Of a stretch of 64,000 bases of DNA, positions 1 through 7,691 are shown one piece after another. Source of the stretch: Candidatus Bathyarchaeota archaeon (GTDB lineage Archaea; Thermoproteota; Bathyarchaeia; Bathyarchaeales; Bathycorpusculaceae); contig JAMDCQ010000014.1 of assembly GCA_023488905.1 (NCBI GenBank), positions 34,025 to 98,024 of the forward strand. Reading direction: 5' to 3'. Each line of letters begins with the position of its first letter. The stretch's first letter is position 1. The notes beneath the pieces were generated by a model that saw only the letters and a list, made by a program, of their open reading frames with translations, was not told where the DNA came from and did not search any database. Both the position numbers and the translations under genes were made by a program.

Positions 1-186
1 ATAAGGCGCGCCCAACTTGCGGGGGATAATCACGTCCAACGGCAAATCCAGCGCCTCAGCAATTTCGTAGCCCACGACTACGCCGCCGCGGGGAATCGCC
101 AAAACCACCCCGTCCCCGCCAGCGAAACCTTTGAGGGCCACTGCTAAGCGTTTGCCCGCATCGGCGCGGTCAACAAAATAAGTCAC
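1..186 (-). CDS. Phosphoribosyltransferase-family protein (N-terminal part, runs off left edge)
   Basis: Only the first 62 codons are in the window. The translation contains AIPRGGVVVGYEIA followed by DVIIPRKLGAP, the beta-strand and glycine-rich turn of stand-alone type I phosphoribosyltransferase-like proteins. Such enzymes transfer or release phosphoribosyl groups in nucleotide metabolism, but many members of this group have no known substrate. The acidic PRPP-binding motif would lie beyond the edge, so catalytic competence cannot be judged. I chose the GTG at 186 because an AGGGAG stretch lies about nine bases upstream. The next gene to the right is also leftward but is unrelated. Confidence 0.7.
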   Translation of the reverse strand, partial: MTYFVDRADAGKRLAVALKGFAGGDGVVLAIPRGGVVVGYEIAEALDLPLDVIIPRKLGAPY

Positions 187-267
187 GCCATCAAACTCCC
201 TAAAACTCTACCTAAATTTAATGGGCCGCTTGGAGTATAAAAAGTAGTTACTTAAAAAAAATCCGCA

Positions 268-2070
268 TTACTTGCATAAAGGGAGGTCCATTATGAACTT
301 AGCTCCCATGCCCACCTTGCTTTCAAAATAGATTACTCCACCTTGTGCCTCAATGACTCTTTTGCATACAGCTAACCCGAAACCTTGACCTTTTGCTTTT
401 GTAGTAAACAAAGGTGTAAAGATTTTAGGTTTAATCTCCTCAGAAATTCCCGGTCCGTTATCTGTAACTGTTATTCGCGCTTTTTTCTTGCGCGCATCCG
501 TATTTCCTTGTATTGTTATTTCTCCGCCCTGAGGCATGGCTTGAACTGAATTAGTCATTAGGTTGATTAAAACTCTTTTTAGCAACTGGGGGTCAATGTT
601 TAGTTTTATTTTCTCATCTATCGACATGTGTGTCTGGATATTTTCTGGAACATTGACTTGTGCCAGTGTTGAAACCGTTAGCTCTTTTAGGTTAACTATT
701 TGCTTGTGGGCTTCCACTGGCTTAACGAACGTCTGTAAATCACTGACAATCTTGTCCATGTAGACGACTTGCTCAGAAATGTCCTCTAGACTTTCCTTCA
801 AGGCAGCTTTCAGTGGACCTTCAGGCACTGTTTTTAGCTCGCCTTCCGCAAGATAGAGTTCACTTATTATAGTCTGCAAAGGGTTGCGAAGGTCATGTCC
901 AACCATGCCCGCCGTTTGTCCTATGGCGGCAAAATGCTCAGACTCTTTTACTTTCTTTTCCAGTTTTTTACGTTCGGTTATGTCTGTGGCAATTAAAGCT
1001 ATTCCTTCAACTGAGGGATAGGTAGACATCAGTTTATCTCTCCCACAGTATTGTCCATGTATTTCGAAGCGTCTGACTTCTCTTCTTTCCATTGCTTCGC
1101 GTAAGTTTTGTTCAAAGGGGGTTCCTTTATTCTTAGGAAAAAGTTCCCAAAAGTTTTTGCCAACTATATCTTCAGGTTCCAAACCGACAAGTTTTGATGC
1201 TTGACTGTTTGCATAAACAAAGTTCCAGTTAAAATCAAGAACCATGAAATCATCCGAAATACTTTCAAGAATCTCATTGAACCTTCGGTTGTCCCGTATA
1301 AGCGCTTCTTCAGCTTTCTTGCGTTCAGTTATATCTTCTGAGAAACCTATCAGCCCAATTACCTCCCCGTTCTCGGCAAAAGTTGGATATTTGTCTGTTT
1401 TTATCCATCTAACTCCAGTTGGAGACTCATAGGGCTCTTCTATACCCAATTTAGGAAGCTTCGAATTAAAAACTTCAATATCATCGTTTGTCATGTTCTG
1501 GGCAAGTTCGGCTGAATATAGGTCAAAAACTGTTTTCCCCAACAAACTCTCTTTAGGTACTCTAAGGACTTCAGCAAATGCTTCATTGGCTTGTATAAGT
1601 TTGCCTTCTTTATCCTTATAGAAAATTATTACTGGCGAAGAATCCAAGATGCGGGTAAGTTCTTTCTGCTTTTGCAGAAGAGTGTCCTCAGCTCTCTTCC
1701 GTTTGGTTATGTCGTTTAGTACGATTGAGATTCCTTTGGGTGCAGGGATAACTTTTGCTTCATAGTAGCCAGTTGCGATGTAGCCTTTGGTGTCGAAGTG
1801 TCTATATTCATTTTTTTCCATTGCGTCACGGAAGTTTTCTTCAATGACGGTTCCTTTTAGTTTAGGGAAACATGTCCAAAAGTTCCTATCGATTACATCT
1901 TCAAGGCTGACGTTCCACATTCTGCACAAACTTGAGTTAGCATAGAGAATAGTCCAATCTCGGTCTAGAGCAAAAACACCGTCGTCTAAACTCTCAAAAA
2001 TATCTAACTCTGTTTTATTAGTTAACGCGACAGACTCCTCAGACGTTTTATGGCTTTCACTGATGCTTTT
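268..2070 (-). CDS. Multi-PAS sensor histidine kinase, 5' end unresolved
   Basis: This is a soluble sensor kinase that would autophosphorylate a histidine in response to a cytosolic signal. The order is three PAS domains, each ending in a TERKKAE-like helix, then HisKA with the H-box GHDLRNPL, then a HATPase with N-box NLMTNSVQAM, G1 box DNGPGIS and G2 box GQGFGLAV. No transmembrane segment is visible. The first PAS domain clearly continues upstream of the first available start (TTG at 1929): codons down from 2070 encode DIFESLDDGVFALDRDW, a typical PAS strand. The frame opens after a TGA at 2071-2073 and has no ATG, GTG or TTG before 1929. Removing one A from AAAAA near 2066-2070 would join it to an upstream ATG. 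No receiver gene is adjacent. Confidence 0.85.
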   Translation of the reverse strand, partial: KSISESHKTSEESVALTNKTELDIFESLDDGVFALDRDWTILYANSSLCRMWNVSLEDVIDRNFWTCFPKLKGTVIEENFRDAMEKNEYRHFDTKGYIATGYYEAKVIPAPKGISIVLNDITKRKRAEDTLLQKQKELTRILDSSPVIIFYKDKEGKLIQANEAFAEVLRVPKESLLGKTVFDLYSAELAQNMTNDDIEVFNSKLPKLGIEEPYESPTGVRWIKTDKYPTFAENGEVIGLIGFSEDITERKKAEEALIRDNRRFNEILESISDDFMVLDFNWNFVYANSQASKLVGLEPEDIVGKNFWELFPKNKGTPFEQNLREAMERREVRRFEIHGQYCGRDKLMSTYPSVEGIALIATDITERKKLEKKVKESEHFAAIGQTAGMVGHDLRNPLQTIISELYLAEGELKTVPEGPLKAALKESLEDISEQVVYMDKIVSDLQTFVKPVEAHKQIVNLKELTVSTLAQVNVPENIQTHMSIDEKIKLNIDPQLLKRVLINLMTNSVQAMPQGGEITIQGNTDARKKKARITVTDNGPGISEEIKPKIFTPLFTTKAKGQGFGLAVCKRVIEAQGGVIYFESKVGMGAKFIMDLPLCK

Positions 2071-2222
2071 TCAGCCTCATGTGTTATGCGATAAAACCCT
2101 TAACTCAATTTATTCTATGGTGATTTCAGCATTTAAAGACTAGTATAATCAGCTTTTAGTGACTTTCCTGCCTTAGTCCAGAAACCTTGACTTGGATTAG
2201 TCAACAAACCTGTACAAGAAGC

Positions 2223-2230
2223 CTTTAAAG
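2223..2230 (+). promoter_or_regulatory. TATA box for the surface-protein gene at 2263
   Basis: CTTTAAAG lies 33 bases upstream of the ATG, giving a predicted start site a few bases before the gene and so a nearly leaderless mRNA, as is common in archaea. Confidence 0.5.
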
Positions 2231-2262
2231 CTAAACCCGCCTCAAGTCTTTTTGTGGTTTAG

Positions 2263-2994
2263 ATGAGAAAAACCTCCGCTTTAGCCCTCATAATTGTCTT
2301 AGTTGCTTCTGGTTTGATGCTGGTTGAATCTGCCTCTGCTCAGTCAAGTTATCCTGCAATTACCGAATTCAGCCTGAAGTACGTAGACCATTCATACGAC
2401 GTAGCGCCGACTACAACTTCTTCAACCGACCCCTACACTGGCAAAACAACAACCACAACAACCCCCGGCTACCATGTGGAAAACAAGACGATAGAAGTGG
2501 TAATCAAGAATCCCTCTGGTGCGTCTTACTATAATTTCAGGTACAAAGGACATTATGAAGACAAATGGACGTACTATCCCTTCAGCCCCAGCTCCAGCGG
2601 CTACAGCCTTGGCGATACCTATTCGGTTCCATATCAAGCTTCGACGTCAAGTTACACTGTAGCAGCTTTGCCCTCTTATTTCGTCCAATCTATCACCCAA
2701 GGCGGAGAGGGTGATGTTCAAGTGCAAGCATTATACGGCAGTTTTCGGGCAGTCCCGTACGGTCATATACAACCTATCCCTGGCGGTCCAACATACGATT
2801 TCTATTTTGAAGGGGAAACAAGCGAGTGGAGCAGCACCCAAACCATAACTATACCTGAAACCTCGCCTTCCCCCTCCGTACCCGAACTATCTACCTTTGC
2901 GCTTTTCCCGCTGTTAATAGCGGTACCCTTGATTGCGTTTTTTGCTCTGAGGAAAAAACCAATTCGAAAACATATGGCTGGGGTGGCTGGATAG
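2263..2994 (+). CDS. Secreted protein with C-terminal membrane anchor
   Basis: The 243-residue protein has a clear signal peptide (KTSALALIIVLVASGLMLV, cleavage expected after SASA). An ectodomain of about 185 residues rich in Ser, Thr, Tyr and Pro follows, and then a C-terminal hydrophobic segment beginning VPELSTFALFPLL and ending in a basic tail. The proline-rich stem plus VPEL plus helix plus basic tail resembles the anchors (PEF-like) found on many archaeal surface proteins, though a sorting enzyme is not seen here. The ectodomain is not recognised. It probably heads a surface cluster with the two genes that follow; its TAG stop overlaps the presumed start of the next gene. Confidence 0.75.
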   Translation: MRKTSALALIIVLVASGLMLVESASAQSSYPAITEFSLKYVDHSYDVAPTTTSSTDPYTGKTTTTTTPGYHVENKTIEVVIKNPSGASYYNFRYKGHYEDKWTYYPFSPSSSGYSLGDTYSVPYQASTSSYTVAALPSYFVQSITQGGEGDVQVQALYGSFRAVPYGHIQPIPGGPTYDFYFEGETSEWSSTQTITIPETSPSPSVPELSTFALFPLLIAVPLIAFFALRKKPIRKHMAGVAG

Positions 2995-4325
2995 AAACGG
3001 ACAAAGCTGCTGGGCTGCTGATTAGTCTGCTTTTAGGTGCATCTTTGGCAGGTCTCGTTCTGCCTGTCTATGCAGATGAGGCAAAGACGATTGTGGTTCC
3101 AGACGATTACCCAACCATACAGGAAGCCATTAACCGCGCAGATCCCGGCGATACAATCTACGTTAAAGCAGGGCAATACAACGGCAGCTTGGTTATCAAA
3201 CAGTCAATAGCACTCATAGGCCAGAAGGGCGCGGTTATTAACAGTTGGGTTATAGATGTGCAACCTGCGATTCTGGTTAGCGCAAACAACGTGATAGTGA
3301 AGGGATTAACGATTGACAATCCCTCAGCGAGTCCACCATGGAAATTTAAGTTGGGCATCCATCTTCTTGGCGCAATCAACTGCACAATCTCAAACAATGT
3401 AGTCACTAATTGTGACAGAGAGGGCATCTGGCTCTACCAGTCCGCAAACAACACTGTAGAAGGCAACACGGTTTATAGCGTAAGTACAGGTATCGACGTA
3501 GGTGCATCAACAAGTAACATAGTCAGAAACAACTCAGTAAGATACAACTGGATAGGCATCCACTTGTACAACTCAGCCGCCGAAAACACAATCAGCGGAA
3601 ACGACTTAGACCACAACCAATACGGTTTATACTTAAGCAGCGCTTTTAGAAACCTGTTTTATGAAAATAAAGTCTTTAACAGTGAACTAGGAGTTGACCT
3701 CACCGACGGCTCCTATGGAAACATGTTTGTCCACAACAACTTCGATAATTCAAAAAACGTTGAATCTTCTTTATCTGCCCTAAACGTCACAAACACATTT
3801 GACGATGGCAAAGAAGGCAACTACTACAGGGACTACAACGGAGTAGATGCAGACGGCAACGGGATAGGCGACAGCCCATTCACAATGGTTACTCAGGGCG
3901 CAGACATCACCGACCACTATCCCCTGATGAAGCCGTGGGCCGGAGACAACCTACCACCAGTCATCATCGTACTCTCGCCACAAAACGCAACCTACACCAA
4001 AAGCGCGGTTTCTCTGAATTTCAGCGTCAGCGAACCTTCTTCCCAACTGAGGTACACTTTAGACAACGAGACTTTTACCATCACTGGAAACTTGACCTTA
4101 ATGGAACTAGCTAACGGCAACCACACCCTCGTCATTTACGCGGTGGATTTGGCTGGAAACGAGGCAGCGCCCAAAGCAGTCAATTTTACTGTTGATGTTC
4201 CAATGGTTGAGGCGTTGCCGATTTTAGTTATTGCCGTTTGTGCCCTTCTGGTTGCGGTGCTTGTCATCGCGGTATGGTTACTTTACCGCAAGAAGCGTAA
4301 GTCAAACCTTCTTGGTAACGCTTAA
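2991..4325 (+). CDS. Secreted parallel beta-helix (NosD/CASH-like) surface protein
   Basis: After the signal peptide the protein reads IVVPDDYPTIQEAINRA, the classic opening of NosD/pectate-lyase-type right-handed beta-helix proteins. Repeated short turns follow (NNTVEGNTVY, NIVRNNSVRY, NTISGNDLDH), then a DGNGIGDSPF loop, an Ig-like domain and a C-terminal transmembrane helix with KKRKSN. Such proteins bind or process surface glycans. The first canonical start (TTG 3045) falls inside the signal peptide. The n-region and core (TDKAAGLLISLLLG) are encoded upstream as far as an ATA at 2991 that overlaps the previous stop as ATAG. I extended the gene to there; the true start is unresolved. Confidence 0.78.
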   Translation: METDKAAGLLISLLLGASLAGLVLPVYADEAKTIVVPDDYPTIQEAINRADPGDTIYVKAGQYNGSLVIKQSIALIGQKGAVINSWVIDVQPAILVSANNVIVKGLTIDNPSASPPWKFKLGIHLLGAINCTISNNVVTNCDREGIWLYQSANNTVEGNTVYSVSTGIDVGASTSNIVRNNSVRYNWIGIHLYNSAAENTISGNDLDHNQYGLYLSSAFRNLFYENKVFNSELGVDLTDGSYGNMFVHNNFDNSKNVESSLSALNVTNTFDDGKEGNYYRDYNGVDADGNGIGDSPFTMVTQGADITDHYPLMKPWAGDNLPPVIIVLSPQNATYTKSAVSLNFSVSEPSSQLRYTLDNETFTITGNLTLMELANGNHTLVIYAVDLAGNEAAPKAVNFTVDVPMVEALPILVIAVCALLVAVLVIAVWLLYRKKRKSNLLGNA

Positions 4326-4364
4326 ATTTTGACGATACTATACCCCTTCTCTGAGGAGAAACTG

Positions 4365-5429
4365 TTGCCTTATTGTCGTCGATGTGGAACCCAGCTAGAA
4401 GAGGATGCGCATTTCTGCCACAAATGCGGCACCCCATTCACCACCTTCACCCCACCAGCCGCCCCAGCTAAACCCCTCCCGCCCCTAAGAAAAGACCCCT
4501 ACGTGATAGGAGCCGTGGCTTTGGTTGCGATTTTGGTGACGGTGGTGGTTATTGCTGCAGTGTTTGTTGCGCCATTCTCAACTTGGGGCACCAGCAGTTC
4601 CTTCTCCGACCAAACGGAGGGCGTGAAAACGCTGAACCTCAACTTCGACACAGACGTCGGCCGAGTAACCATTTTCACCAGCAAAATCGGTGACAGCAAC
4701 GTCGGCATCTTCATCCAAGTCAACGGTTCACGCGGCATCACAGGCGGCGAAAACCCCCTAAGCGTGGCATTTGTGAACCAGACCGTCGGCGACGTCTTAA
4801 CCGTAGATGCAAAGGTAGCGGTGGAGGATGCTTTGTCGGGGACAGCGAACGTGGTTTGCCAAATCTTTGTTGACCCCGCCCTAAACCTCAATTTGAACGT
4901 GACTTCGAGCACGGGGCAGGTTAGCTTCTCCGCTGACAAACCCACCACCATCCAAAGCCTCACACTGCGCGCCACGACGGGCGAGGTGGAAGCAAATCTG
5001 CAGAGCAACGTCATCATCGCAGGAAACCTAACGCTATCCACCACTACAGGCGAAGTTAACTACCGCATGGCTGAAACCAACGTCAACGGCAACTGCAGCC
5101 TGAATCTGCATTCAACCACGGGTGCAGTTAACATGGATATAACCCAAACCAGAACCTTTCAGGGCAATTTGGCAGTAGACGCCGAGACCGTCACGGGCTC
5201 TATAAACTTGGGCTTAGTCATAGACAGCGGTGTAGGCGCAAAAATAACCTCCGAAACCAACGTTTTCGGCGACATCAACACCAACCTTAACAACTTCTCA
5301 GGCGACAAATCCCCAATCCAATCCAACAATTACCCCGCCCAAAGCAATATAGAAATCACGAACCGCGTAAGCGGCATCGGCAGTATCTACATAGACGCCA
5401 ACTACAAAACACAGGTCATCTCCTCCTAA
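4365..5429 (+). CDS. Zinc-ribbon membrane protein with repetitive beta ectodomain
   Basis: The protein starts with a zinc ribbon (YCRRCGTQLEEDAHFCHKCG, two CxxC knuckles). A proline-rich linker, one transmembrane helix (YVIGAVALVAILVTVVVIAA) and a C-terminal domain of about 260 residues follow, the latter built from beta repeats of the type TTGEV and STTGAV. This last part is like the DUF4097/adhesin-type beta-solenoid repeats of archaeal and bacterial envelope proteins. I chose the TTG at 4365 because GAGGAG stands six bases before it; an earlier in-frame TTG at 4329 has no such site. The role is unknown. The ribbon faces the cytoplasm and the repeats probably lie outside. Confidence 0.75.
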   Translation: MPYCRRCGTQLEEDAHFCHKCGTPFTTFTPPAAPAKPLPPLRKDPYVIGAVALVAILVTVVVIAAVFVAPFSTWGTSSSFSDQTEGVKTLNLNFDTDVGRVTIFTSKIGDSNVGIFIQVNGSRGITGGENPLSVAFVNQTVGDVLTVDAKVAVEDALSGTANVVCQIFVDPALNLNLNVTSSTGQVSFSADKPTTIQSLTLRATTGEVEANLQSNVIIAGNLTLSTTTGEVNYRMAETNVNGNCSLNLHSTTGAVNMDITQTRTFQGNLAVDAETVTGSINLGLVIDSGVGAKITSETNVFGDINTNLNNFSGDKSPIQSNNYPAQSNIEITNRVSGIGSIYIDANYKTQVISS

Positions 5430-5480
5430 GCAGGCAAGCCCCTAAACCTTTAAAGCCCCCTTCAAACCCAATAGGTATAG

Positions 5481-5729
5481 GTGAAATTTTTGGCACAAAC
5501 AAAAAAAGTTACACAAGAAGAACTCATAGCAAACGACGGCAAAAACGGTAAACCCGCATGGATAGCCTACCAAGGCAAAGTCTACGACGTCACAGACAGC
5601 AGTTTCTGGAGGGAAGGCGAACACATGAGTATGCACAGCGCAGGTAAAGACCTTACCGAAGACTTAGAGATGGCACCGCACCGAGACGAAAACTTTAGCC
5701 GCATCAAACTCGTCGGCGAACTAGAATAG
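5481..5729 (+). CDS. Cytochrome-b5-like heme/steroid-binding domain protein
   Basis: This is an 82-residue single-domain protein. The motifs GKPAWIAYQGKVYDVTDSSFW and HSAGKDLTEDLEMAPH fit the archaeal/bacterial predicted heme/steroid-binding cytochrome b5 family, where His residues near these motifs can ligate a b-type heme. It has no signal peptide or membrane segment, so it is probably cytosolic. The start is GTG at 5481. A CTTTAAAG box lies about 30 bases upstream, suggesting its own promoter. The partner oxidoreductase is not in the neighbourhood. Confidence 0.8.
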   Translation: MKFLAQTKKVTQEELIANDGKNGKPAWIAYQGKVYDVTDSSFWREGEHMSMHSAGKDLTEDLEMAPHRDENFSRIKLVGELE

Positions 5730-5737
5730 GCACCACA

Positions 5738-6228
5738 GTACACTGTATACTCGGCGCAAGCCTTCTAACACATTTTTTAGTTCCGCGCAGCCAACTGTTG
5801 CGTTTCTGGTGGATTTCGGTTGGTTTTTCAGTTAGGCTGTCGAAGGCAGCTTTTACATTCAAGTCGTTATTCATGTTGGCTTCGAAGTCAGCGGTTATTT
5901 CTGCCCCGCTTTGGGGTCTCTTTTACTTTGGCTGGCGGCTGTGTTTTCCTGCAAATCCACAACCAACCCACGAACTGCGTCCAGTTTTCTGCTTGCCGCA
6001 AGGAGCATCTCAAAAGTGAAATTCAACTGGGCACGGTAGGGCACGTAAATGAGGGAAAACCGTAACTGCTCCCCGCTAAACTCCCTCGTCAGCACGTCAC
6101 TTGTGTAGTAGACTTTGCCGCGGCTCTTAGACATCTTTTTGCCGTTCACATAGAGGTGTGCCCGCCGTGCTTCCAGAACCTTGAGAACGGTTTGCCCGAA
6201 ACCGACTCTGGGATTGCATGTGTAGTCG
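5738..6228 (-). pseudogene. cysS: Decayed cysteinyl-tRNA synthetase fragment
   Basis: The minus strand holds the C-terminal half of an archaeal-type CysRS in at least three frames. Near 6160-6225 the reading is SVSGKPFSRFWKHGGH. From 6149 to 5895 in another frame it is VNGKKMSKSRGKVYY followed by LIYVPYRAQLNFTFE (KMSKS loop and anticodon-side helices). Near 5828-5888 it is FEANMNNDLNVKAAFDSL, and near 5745-5786 VLEGLRRVYSVL. The pieces run in the correct order but are separated by frameshifts, and the Rossmann N-terminal half is absent, replaced by the tube gene at 6260. It is very probably a non-functional remnant left by a rearrangement. The family assignment rests on recalled motif similarity. 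Confidence 0.75.
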
Positions 6229-6259
6229 TGGATAAAGAAAGAAAAGCGGGTGAGGCTTG

Positions 6260-6940
6260 TTATGCGCTTATTTTGGTTTTGCTTTCTTTAGCTTTAGCGG
6301 CGGCCGTTGAAGCTACAGTCGCCGATGCCCCTGTCACTTTCCCCGTCGATGGCGCTTGCCCCGTTTGCAACTTGTACGCATCAACCAAGGTGGCGTGCAC
6401 TGCCTGCTGATTTGCGTAGACGCCACGGGCACCCAAATGGCTGTTAACCTCTGCGCCATCCAGAACTCTAAGCGTCAAATTAACCGTAGCACGCGTCGGG
6501 TTCAAACTTACGTCAAAAGCGGTCTCTTCAACACTTAAACCAACAACCCTCACCGCTACCACTCGCTTCGCGCCCCACTTGAAAACAACAATGGGCAGAG
6601 ACATCTTGTTGGCGGCGACCTGTGGCTGCACCATGGCCTCAAGCATGGCTAAGGCGGGGTGGATGCCAAGGTCTGTGGCCGTTTTGTTTTGGGCTTGGGG
6701 TTCGAGGTCTGTGCTGTCAAGTTCGAATGTTAGGTTGAAAAGCTCCAGTGAAGGGGCTTGGGCGTCTACAGCGGTGTTTCCAGTGGGTATGGATGGGTTG
6801 AAGGTGTGGACCAGCTTTTCTGGGTTGTACTGGAACACGAAGTAGCTGTTGGCGGCGGATATGTTTGCGTCTTTGGCGTTGGGCGCTAGCAGAATCAGGG
6901 TTCCCCTGTTACTGTTTGGTTGACTAGGCAAAGTGTGCAC
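6260..6940 (-). CDS. Contractile injection system tube-type protein (Afp7-like N-terminal domain)
   Basis: The 226-residue protein has SYFVFQYNPEKLVHTFNP near residue 32, the F-x-(F/Y)-NP-E signature of CIS_tube-type proteins (Afp7/gp53-like) that cap the inner tube at the baseplate. The family often carries a C-terminal LysM domain; here residues from about 185 on are a low-complexity Ala/Ser/Thr/Lys tail without LysM. The GTG start directly follows the stop of the tube gene upstream (TAG then GTG), so the two are co-transcribed. No sheath, spike, baseplate or AAA ATPase gene is present in the window. Family call by motif; function inferred. Confidence 0.6.
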   Translation of the reverse strand: MHTLPSQPNSNRGTLILLAPNAKDANISAANSYFVFQYNPEKLVHTFNPSIPTGNTAVDAQAPSLELFNLTFELDSTDLEPQAQNKTATDLGIHPALAMLEAMVQPQVAANKMSLPIVVFKWGAKRVVAVRVVGLSVEETAFDVSLNPTRATVNLTLRVLDGAEVNSHLGARGVYANQQAVHATLVDAYKLQTGQAPSTGKVTGASATVASTAAAKAKESKTKISA

Positions 6941-7438
6941 CTAGGTTTCTTTGGGTTCGGCTACTGCAGTGTCTCTTTCCCAGCCCTCATGCTCAATCGT
7001 GATGCTCTGTATCGCAACGGCGTTTTCGCCTGCATCCAAATCAGGCAGTGCCGTGTATTCTGAGACCTCGCATCGATAAACCTTGTAAGCGATTGCGGGC
7101 ACTCCTGCTTCGTTTAGTAATTCGATGACTATGTCATTGCGGAAGTTCTTAAGCGACATCGATCCAGTGTTCTTGTTAAAAACCAAGTTAGCCCACGACT
7201 CGAATTCATGGTCATGGGTTACGCCTCGCTGGAGGACGATGGGTGCATAGTGGGTTTTTCCCGGTGATTTGCGCTCCACGTTTGAGTCTCCACCTTCACG
7301 ATGTGTTATGACATCGGTTGTACGTTTTAGGGGACTCATTTTGGAGACTCCGGCAACGATTTTGTTGTCCCATTTTACTCTGAATTTGAATTTCTTGTAG
7401 GGGTCAATTCTTGATTGGTTAACGGTGAACTGTGGCAT
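6941..7438 (-). CDS. Phage tail tube / injection-system inner tube protein (gp19-like)
   Basis: The 165-residue protein matches the T4 gp19/eCIS inner-tube family pattern: DPYKKFKFRVKWDNKIVAG near residue 12, KMSPLKRTTDVITHREGGD, SPGKTHYAPIVLQRGVTHD and FESWANLV. These are the conserved strands of the Hcp-like beta-barrel that stacks into hexameric rings. Length is normal for the family. It is the first gene of a two-gene unit with the tube-cap-like gene, and is divergent from the radical SAM gene across a 250-bp gap. An archaeal host makes an eCIS remnant, a provirus relic or a two-protein tube device possible; the sequence alone does not decide. Confidence 0.8.
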   Translation of the reverse strand: MPQFTVNQSRIDPYKKFKFRVKWDNKIVAGVSKMSPLKRTTDVITHREGGDSNVERKSPGKTHYAPIVLQRGVTHDHEFESWANLVFNKNTGSMSLKNFRNDIVIELLNEAGVPAIAYKVYRCEVSEYTALPDLDAGENAVAIQSITIEHEGWERDTAVAEPKET

Positions 7439-7691
7439 AATCGATCAACAGCTTCAACTCTTCTGTATGTAGACTTATTACATTTGTGGTTCAAACATGG
7501 AAAACCAAAATCTACCAAAAAGTCAATACGAAAAAGTATCTGAGAGCTTTCGTCTGTACCCACCATTTTAGAGAGCGCAAAATTGACTTAGCCCTCAAAA
7601 ATCACATTCAGTTTTAGATATACTCCATGCCTATTTGCGCACAACATACGATTAGTTTTTATGGTTATGGTTAGCTTTTGAGGTAGCTTTG

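Noticed and set aside
7497-7571. 24-codon rightward frame between the tube and radical SAM genes
   Set aside because: No ribosome site and too short to support.
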